Translations under genes and position numbers: made by a program
Notes under the pieces: generated by a model
Database searches by the model: none
Seen by the model: the letters and a program-made list of their open reading frames with translations, nothing else
What the model was told of the DNA's origin: nothing
Part shown: positions 56,760-64,000 of the stretch, in pieces
Layout of the letters: every line of letters begins with the position of its first letter
Numbering within the stretch: the first letter of the stretch is position 1
Source of the DNA: Atherinomorus stipes
Lineage: Eukaryota > Chordata > Actinopteri > Atheriniformes > Atherinidae
Assembly: GCA_023101725.1 (NCBI GenBank)
Contig: JALJCO010009074.1
Span: forward strand, 124,001-188,000
DNA length: 64,000 nt
Direction: 5' to 3'

Positions 56760-59700
56760 ATGTCCTAGAAATGCTGTGGTTCAAATAAGAACCATGCTCT
56801 TTGTATATAAATGGGAAACTGACAAATCCTAAAATATAGCTTATTTGTTGTGAAATACATCTCCCTCTGATAAAAAACAATCAAACAAAAACCCCAAAAT
56901 CTGACAGTTTACTTATCCAATAAGTTTGGACAGTCCCATGACTGCATTTCAACTTACTGAACTAAAATGCCAACTCACTTTTTTTCTTTACATTTCTTAT
57001 GCACATTATGGTGCCACAAAATATATAGAAAGAATGTTTTGTCTCATTTTGGCATGGCTCCAACCTGCCACAAACCTCAGATGCCATAATTCCCAGTAGG
57101 TATCTAAATGTAAAGGATGTGCATGTTTGGCTTGTGCCTGTGCTCCCCATCACTGCTGCTTCTGTTCATCAGGTGATACACACACATCACAGCAGGCGGA
57201 TTCTTATCATATTCATTTCCTGTGTGTCCAGAGATCATTTGATTCTCAATATGGTCTTTGAAGCAAATTATGCCCCTCATGCTGATGCTGTGGGATAACC
57301 CAGCAACACTGCATATCTAAAACACTGATGGTATTTAATAGACCAGTGAGATGTCTTTCTGAGGGATCAACACATTCCTTGCTTGAAGAGGCAAATTTAT
57401 TGTCTTCGTTTGTGTTGTATCTGTATACAAACCACACACATTGTGGTCTAAACAGTTTCTATCTCTTTAGTTTTTGTCTCTGTTATCTCATTTGGTTGGC
57501 CTGTGAAGTTTTGACCTGCTTTGTGGCAAAGTGTTATAAATATGTTTGTTTTGAACAAGAAGACTAATCTGTTCTGTTTTCCAGGAAGTTTGATGTTTCA
57601 TTTTAGGGTCATGGCTGGATGGGTCGCCATGGAAGCTGGGGTCACGGTAGATTCTTCCTCTCTGCAGAGGGAAGACAGAAGAATCATAGCCGTGTGGCTA
57701 TTCCTGGACCGCATACACGCACAAATATCCACCAATGTAAATGCTGACCTTTTACCTTCATGCAGTTCAGCGAGGGGCAGACTGAGAGGACACTCTGCTG
57801 TCACTGACAGGATGAAGTACGACCCGCAACCCCCCCCCCCAACTCAGTTATAACCGCAGTATGCTTGTATGAGTGTGTAACAACTTGAAAGCGTATCAGG
57901 TTAACAGCGTTGCTTGCTGTCAGTCCTCAAAGTTCAACATTCCTGGTATGTCAGAGAGGAAGGAGACGTTCACGAGTGTGTCTTGGTTTCAGCAGGTGTA
58001 ATAATGTTAAACATATCTGCAGCTTTCACAGCTGTCAATGACACCGGGAGACATAGGTTTGTGATCGTAGCATCTATTTCTGTATCATCACAAAGCTAGA
58101 GGTAGCACATATACCTTTTAAATGGCACTGTCACTGTGAAAAATGCCCTAAGACCAAAGAGGCAATGAAAACAGTCCGAAATAAGAGACAAAAAGCATCA
58201 ATTAGCCTGAATCACTGATAAAATGATTGTTTATTACATGAGCTTGTAAAGTCATCAATTTGGAAAGAAATGCAACTATCAATGACATCATTTCCAGCTT
58301 TGAAAAAAAAACTTGAAAGCTGTGGAAATAAACTTTCAGAGTAATTTATGTACTCTGCCCTAAAATCAGAGGAAAAATAAAACGTTACCTAACCCAGCTG
58401 GACCTGTTCTCGTTATAAAAGCAATTCAAAATCTGACAGACTCCCCACTCATCCTTAATCCGAAAATGCTTATTCTCATGTGAAAATGTCATGCCATGAA
58501 CAAGATGAGCAAACTTGTTTTCTTTTTTTTTTTTTTCTTGTTTGTCTGAAAACACTATTTTGGCTGATAAATGTGCTTCTGTGATCCAAACTGGCCTATT
58601 TCAGGAGCTGAGACCCAAAGAAGACGAGACAGCCAAAAGAGGAGTAATCAAATGAGCCTTCAGACAGTCTGATTTACTATAAATTCCTTCATAGAAGGTT
58701 AATTTAAGTCAAACTATTGGCATGTCAGTTTCATAGCCTTTGAAGGGTATCTTTTCCCACTCTTTTTTCATTTCTCAGTCTTGACTTTCCCCTGTTAAAC
58801 TGTGCTGTGCATGTGAGTCTGTGTGGGAGCGTTAATTAACTTCCTGTCCAATATCCTGATCTAATTCATAGAGTTTTTTTTCCCTTTCTCCTCCTGCCAA
58901 CTTCCTCTGTCACTGTAGCCTGCTACATGATGAGGCAAACAGCCTCCTATCAAAGTTCAAATTCAGGCCACAGACTTGATGCACAACCTCTGCAGCTCAT
59001 ACTGATGAAGTCCCAACATGCTGTTTAGATTTAGACCATGTCCACACAAAGTCAAAACAAAAACGAAACGCTCATTTTCCAGAATGTTTGTCTTAAAGAC
59101 AGAGACGTAAAATAAATGTGATCGACCACATGAATGCATGGAAACGCTGCAAAATATATACCAGGCCTGTAAGTGGCGCTGTGGTGCTAAAGCAAAAATA
59201 GGCAAAAACAGGCAACGAAAGATCTGCCGGAAACCCCAAAAAGATGGCGGCAAGTACGCGTGGGCGAACAAGTACGAGCAGCAACCATTCAACACTGTAT
59301 GGCGCCTTTGTTGTTGTGATGCTGAGTGTAGTGCATGCGTGTTTAGAGGCGAAGCTATGACGCATGTGTGTAAGAAAACTGCTTTTCAAAATCTTCCCAC
59401 TCTGAAGGCTTGATAAAAAAAGTAGAGATGATTTGCAGACCCCCGAAATGCCGGCTTCTTAAGGAGGGGAGGTTGGTTTGGAGAAAAATTTGAGAATTTG
59501 GGCCAAATTTTACTGGAGGGGACCTAAGGTTTATTCAATGAAGTGCAGAATCTTCTGTTAACTGTCATCCCTGATAAATCCCATGAGATCAATAAATACA
59601 TTTGTTTTGACTCCTGCAGATTTAGTTCAAATTTAGCTTGACAGGAAAACAGATGAAGATGTGAAAAATAGAAATACAAAGAATGACTTGCAAATGTCAT

Positions 59701-60335
59701 AAACCTATTTTCATTCAAAGTCAAATACAGAAAAAGTAAAAGTTTCTTGCAAAACACTTTACTATTGCATAAAGATGAGCACATATGATTGGCTCTGCCC
59801 TTAATATTCTACTTCTGGTGCAATCAAAGAGAGAAGTTAGATGTATTCCAGGGATTTCTGGTTACTCAGATCATATGGAGTATATAGAGGATTATGTGGA
59901 AGTATATACTTGTCTCTGCAATTCAGAGACACAACATTTTTTGATCTCCATTCACGCATGCTTATTGTACAACACCCATTTCCAGTTCAGTGTTTGGAAG
60001 CACAAAGACAAAAATGAATGCTTGTACAGCTGGCTTTTGATGGGGAACGGCAAAAGAACTGAAAAAGTTATCAATTAATAAAGAGTCAAGAATTAAGACA
60101 AATACTTTTCATTATACATTGCAGTCAGGGAATTTTACTGATGGAAGAAAATAACTAAGAATAAAAGGTTTTTTATTCCAGTGGTAATTATAATCTTTTA
60201 TTTCAATTCCATTGTTTATGATAGATAATTGAAAGTAACTTAGATGAAATTGTATGAAAAGTGCTGCTTTGGTCATTTCATGAGTGGAGATCTTAATCTT
60301 TTGTTTCACATAATGAGAATATTGTATTTTAGTGC
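56760..60335. other. Unassigned intergenic sequence
   Basis: No exon, RNA gene or bounded repeat recognised. A GTCCACACAAAG motif near 59040 resembles transposon ends, but no partner was found. A C-run lies near 57830-57840. Confidence 0.4.
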
Positions 60336-60341
60336 GATAAA

Positions 60342-60835
60342 TAGGGATGTTTGATATTGGCTTATTTACCGATATCCGATATTGTCCAACTCTAAATTTC
60401 CGATATCAACCGATACCAATATATGCAGACAACTGTGAGGTTGTATTTTTCAAATTCTGAGAGATACAACTACATTCTGCTCCGAAAACATCCCAAAATT
60501 GCCTTAACTCAGCCAGAGGAGTTCATTTTGGACATCTGGCTGACAGATATCAGATACTAGCAGGTATTAGCCAACATGTGGCTGATTATAATGTTTCTGA
60601 CAACTTGGTAACTTAATCAAAAACTTAAGACCAGACATAAGCAGCTTCAAAGCAAATCAGTCTGTAGCAGCAGCAGCTGCACCGTAGTCGCATGACTCTG
60701 AAAGGAATGCTGGGAAATGAAGTTCTTTCAGAATAACAGGGGTTTTTCTACATACTAGAGCGGTGCTGATAGAACGAAATTTTGCAAGATCTTTGTTCTG
60801 TAACAAAATCTCGCGAAATTTCATCAATAAAAATA
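60342..60835. mobile_element. Truncated copy of the hAT at 31411
   Basis: Begins TAGGGATGTTTGATATTGGC. It follows the 31.4-kb element block by block (GTCCAACTCT, AACTCAGCCAGAGGAGTTCA, ACATCTGGCTGA, TAGCAGGTATTAGCCAACAT, GGAATGCTGGGA) up to the TCTCGCGAAATTTC region, then stops without a right terminus. It lacks about 500 bases present in the other copy. Confidence 0.78.
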
Positions 60836-60839
60836 TTTT

Positions 60840-62855
60840 GTCACTCATTTAGCATTTTCTGCAAACAGTAAACATGATGGGGAAGAACATACATGCTTTT
60901 TGGTATTTTTTGCAGCCTTGTGAGTCCTTTTTTTTCTCGAAGAAAGCCTTGATGAGACAGAAAGCGAATGAAGGGACTGCTGAGTCTAGGAAAAGCGTGA
61001 AGGAGGAAAAGGTGGGGGGATGCTGTGAGTAGAGGAAAGGAGAGGGAGGGGGGCAGTAATGTCACAGCTGTATTGTTGTGTGTTTTCCCAACATCAACAG
61101 CGGAGGAAGTGGAACGGAGCAGCTAAATATACAAACAGCACAATGAAGCAGTGAGTGTGGAGCAGCTGTGGAACATGGCTGTCACCAGGTCCAGGAGTGT
61201 GAAAACTGAACACCGCCTTCTGTTTATAAAGGAGGAGCTCATGGAGAGTGCAAATTACATTTCAGATGTGAATCTTAAGAATCAGCAAAAAATAATATAA
61301 AGATATTTATAGCTTTATCTAATTAGGCCTGCAAGTTTCAGGTTACGTAACTTATCTGACTGCTGCTTCTTAAAGCCTTATTTACAAAACAACCAAGTTT
61401 TTTCATGTTTATTTTAGGTGCAGCTTTTAATCAACATTCATATCAGAACATACTGTAAGTTCAGGATTTATGATATTCCTTTTTTTTTTAAGGGAAAAGG
61501 ATTGTTGTTGGACAGGTGTCAGGTGCAAGTGTGTGGAAATGGAAAATGGTTTGTGGTTCAGGTAAACCATTTGAGCCACGAAAAGGGTCAGGGGTCAAGC
61601 AGAAAGACCCCTGAGCAGAATTTTGCCCAGAGGCCCGAGAAGGTCAGGACCAGTGCTGGTGTGCTGGAAATACTTTGCATTCATAACATATATTGTGAAA
61701 GAGTCAAAATGGGGGTCACCAAATGAGCACATTTCTGTGTTATCAAAAAGTGGTGTGCATTTGAAATTAAAATGGATTAAAGAGCAAAAAGAGATTAATC
61801 TTTTAATGTGTTTCAAGGTCTACTACCAATCTCTAGAGGTAAACCTTGCAAAACAAGAGGAGTGTCATTTAAAAACAAGAATGTTATGGTCAAAAAAGAG
61901 GTGCTGTACTGTATCTCTGTGATGGGAATATGAATTTATAAGGTCCATTGAGGGATTAACACCCAACAGGCATTTGACAAGCCCCATAAGTGCCACGACA
62001 AACACTTAGAGCGAAACTTGTTTAGGAAGGGGGTATTGCTCAGTGGTACACTGAAAAAAAGATATTTTGGATCAACTAAAAAAAAAATTACTGTAATTTG
62101 TTAGACCTAAATTTAATAGTTTTCTTAAATTGAATTTATGATGTGGTTGAAACCATATTTTTGATTTATTGGAAATAAGATTATTCTTTTTTTTTATTAC
62201 CTTAAGACAAAGAAAAAAATTGCATTCATACAAAGTAAAATTATAATTCAGGACTAAGACCGTTAATTTTTTTTATCCTTTCTTTCAACTTAATAATTTT
62301 TCATTTTGCAATAAACTTATTGAAATGCTGTAAATTTGTTAAATGCACTTTTTTCTCAAGTAAAATTTCTGATTCAATACAAAGAAAAATTTTAATTATA
62401 CCTTAAACAGATACCATGTATAGAGCATTTAGCTGCAGACCCAGTGGACCCCATCTGGGTGCCCCCTTCATTCCTATGTGGTGGAGGAACTTTTTAAATT
62501 TCTTTAAAGGGACTAGAGGCAGGAAGTGTGAAAGAATAAACATGCATGTCCAGTTTTTTTAATACTAATGGGTGACGAAGCGCTAAAAACCAAAAAGAGT
62601 GAGACCACCTACGTCTCTCTCCGTTGCCTTGAACAGGCTGTGTGCTGCATAATGCGCTGTGATTCGGTGGCCGAATTTCCCGCACAGTCCTGCGGATGTG
62701 ATGTCAAATGATCCTGCATATGCGACCCTGAGAGTTTGGATACAGGAAGGAGACGGTCGCCATGGATTTAAACACTGCAAGCGATAGTTATGGATTCTTC
62801 TGCCGCCAGCAAACGATCCAAATGAACTGAAAGACTAAAAAGTGGCACTATGAAG
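60840..62855. other. Unassigned intergenic sequence
   Basis: AT-rich; no supported gene or bounded element. Confidence 0.4.
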
Positions 62856-62860
62856 ACTGA

Positions 62861-63620
62861 TTGATTGATTGATTTACCAAAATAAAGCCAAAACATTACA
62901 ATACCAGAAACAAATAGAACATTACAAACCAATAATTTACCAAAAAAGGTAAAGGCTGAAGCCTAGGCTTACTGTATAGTTGCCTACCGTATTCATTGAC
63001 TCAGCAGTCTAACAAAATATCTTCTGTCCATTTCCATAGATACATACAGTATATACACATATACACATTCATATTCAAATATTCTTACAGATTCATACTA
63101 CATATTCTCATGTTTACACAATATAGCTACACGACAGAATAATTTTTTATAATTCTACATTTTAAGGTTCTTTTAAAGTTCACCAAAAAAGCAGATAATT
63201 TGAGTTCATCATTCAGTTCATTCCAGTTTCACACCAATGACAGAAACACATCTAGATTTTACTTTACTTTTTTCTTTAGCGTATTCAAATACGAACAAAC
63301 CTCATAAATTATACTTACTGTCTCTTAACTTAAATAATTTCTGAATGCCAGAAGGAAGACTTTTGTTCATACTGTAGCTTTATACATTACTTCCAATATT
63401 CTGATATATACAATGTCTTTACATTTTAAAGTATTGCTTTCACTAAAAAGTTTATTAGTATGTTCACGATATCCCACTTTATTAATAAGTTTAATAGCTT
63501 TTTTTGTAACTTAACTAAAGTCTCAATACTTGTTTTATTTGCATTTCCCCAAATTTCTGAACAATATGACAAATAGGGCACAACTAAGGCATATAATATA
63601 CAAACCTTTTACATTTATTA
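62861..63620 (-). pseudogene. L2/CR1-like LINE 3' end, minus strand
   Basis: On the minus strand the C-terminal end of a LINE reverse-transcriptase ORF is readable across stops and frameshifts: NTLKCKDIVYIRILEVMYKA, then LLAF-type scraps, NWNELNDELKLSAFLVNFKR and TLKCRIIKNYS. It continues into a 3' UTR with AATAAATC and an (ATCA)n tail (TGATTGATTGATTGATT on the plus strand near 62859). The 5' part is missing. It is related in style to the 12-kb LINE but not the same copy type. Confidence 0.72.
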
Positions 63621-63624
63621 AATG

Positions 63625-64000
63625 TATAAAAGGAAGAGAAAAAGACTATCAGCGTAGTAAACAACATTATAGCTTCAGTTTGTGCGCGCTCCCGTGTCGG
63701 CTTGGCTCGTGGCTGCAGTTACCCGCAGCACCGGTCGCGGCACTCCTGAGTCTCATTTCTTAATCTTGCCTCTAGATCCTTTAACAATGTGAACAGGGTG
63801 TTATTGGAAACAATCAGGTGGCATGCCATCGCACTGTAACATATGACATACAGTATCAACAATCCAAGGGGTGATGACATAATGTTCTGTCATCAGCCTT
63901 TCAGAGGCCATTGTTACTTTCTAGACTTGAAAGCTTTGCAAAAGCATCACTAAGTAAAGGTTGGCCAGAACTGCATTCTTCCTGATCACTGTTTCTTTTT
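63625..64000. other. Unassigned window edge
   Basis: No gene or repeat recognised. Confidence 0.4.

Noticed and set aside
1..64000. CRISPR arrays, operons or other prokaryotic systems
   Set aside because: No regularly spaced repeats of that kind. Introns, SINEs, LINEs and hAT elements show a vertebrate genome.

Overview
The window looks like a teleost fish chromosome segment, probably spiny-rayed fish. It is AT-rich and almost gene-free outside one multi-exon locus. It is packed with the DNA transposons typical of fish (hAT, Tc1, TTAA-target MITEs), L2/CR1-like LINEs and tRNA-derived SINEs, and it carries AT microsatellites and long poly-G runs. No prokaryotic features are present.

One protein-coding gene can be supported: a platelet-derived growth factor B gene (pdgfb; which teleost duplicate is not decided) on the minus strand. 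Its six coding exons lie between 53785 (start ATG) and 35749 (stop), with a 3'-UTR exon running to about 34295. The exons encode, in order: a signal peptide; a short propeptide with a minimal R-x-x-R processing site; the complete 8-cysteine PDGF/VEGF cystine-knot domain; a very large Ser/Pro/Gln/His-rich extension; and a basic retention exon of the PDGF-B type. All splice sites are GT-AG. Exon phases are mutually consistent apart from one extra base in coding exon 2 (GGG run at 42929-42931), which shifts the frame. Ignoring that base, the predicted product is 563 residues, against 241 for human PDGFB, because exon 5 is 1141 nt long.

Layout: 1-3.2 kb holds a palindromic MITE, a deleted Tc1-like transposon with about 207-bp inverted repeats, and a hAT MITE. 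3.2-6.9 kb is unassigned. 6.9-8.3 kb is a three-layer nest (SINE-like repeat, hAT, hAT). 10.9-14.9 kb holds a TTAA MITE and a 3.4-kb hAT-like element split by an L2-like LINE. 15-21.6 kb is mostly unassigned. 21.6-24.4 kb holds an inverted SINE pair with cruciform-prone palindromes and a decayed second LINE. 25-29 kb has dispersed repeats and a MITE. 29.9-33.5 kb is a run of hAT elements and a decayed DNA transposon. 34.3-53.8 kb is pdgfb, with MITEs and hATs in its large introns. 53.7-54.1 kb is the candidate promoter/5' region. 54-64 kb is intergenic, with a TTAA MITE, a hAT fragment and a LINE 3' end.

The most interesting items are the cysteine-free expansion of about 350 residues between the PDGF-B growth-factor domain and its retention motif, the single-base frameshift in exon 2, and the exactly bounded nested transposon insertions.
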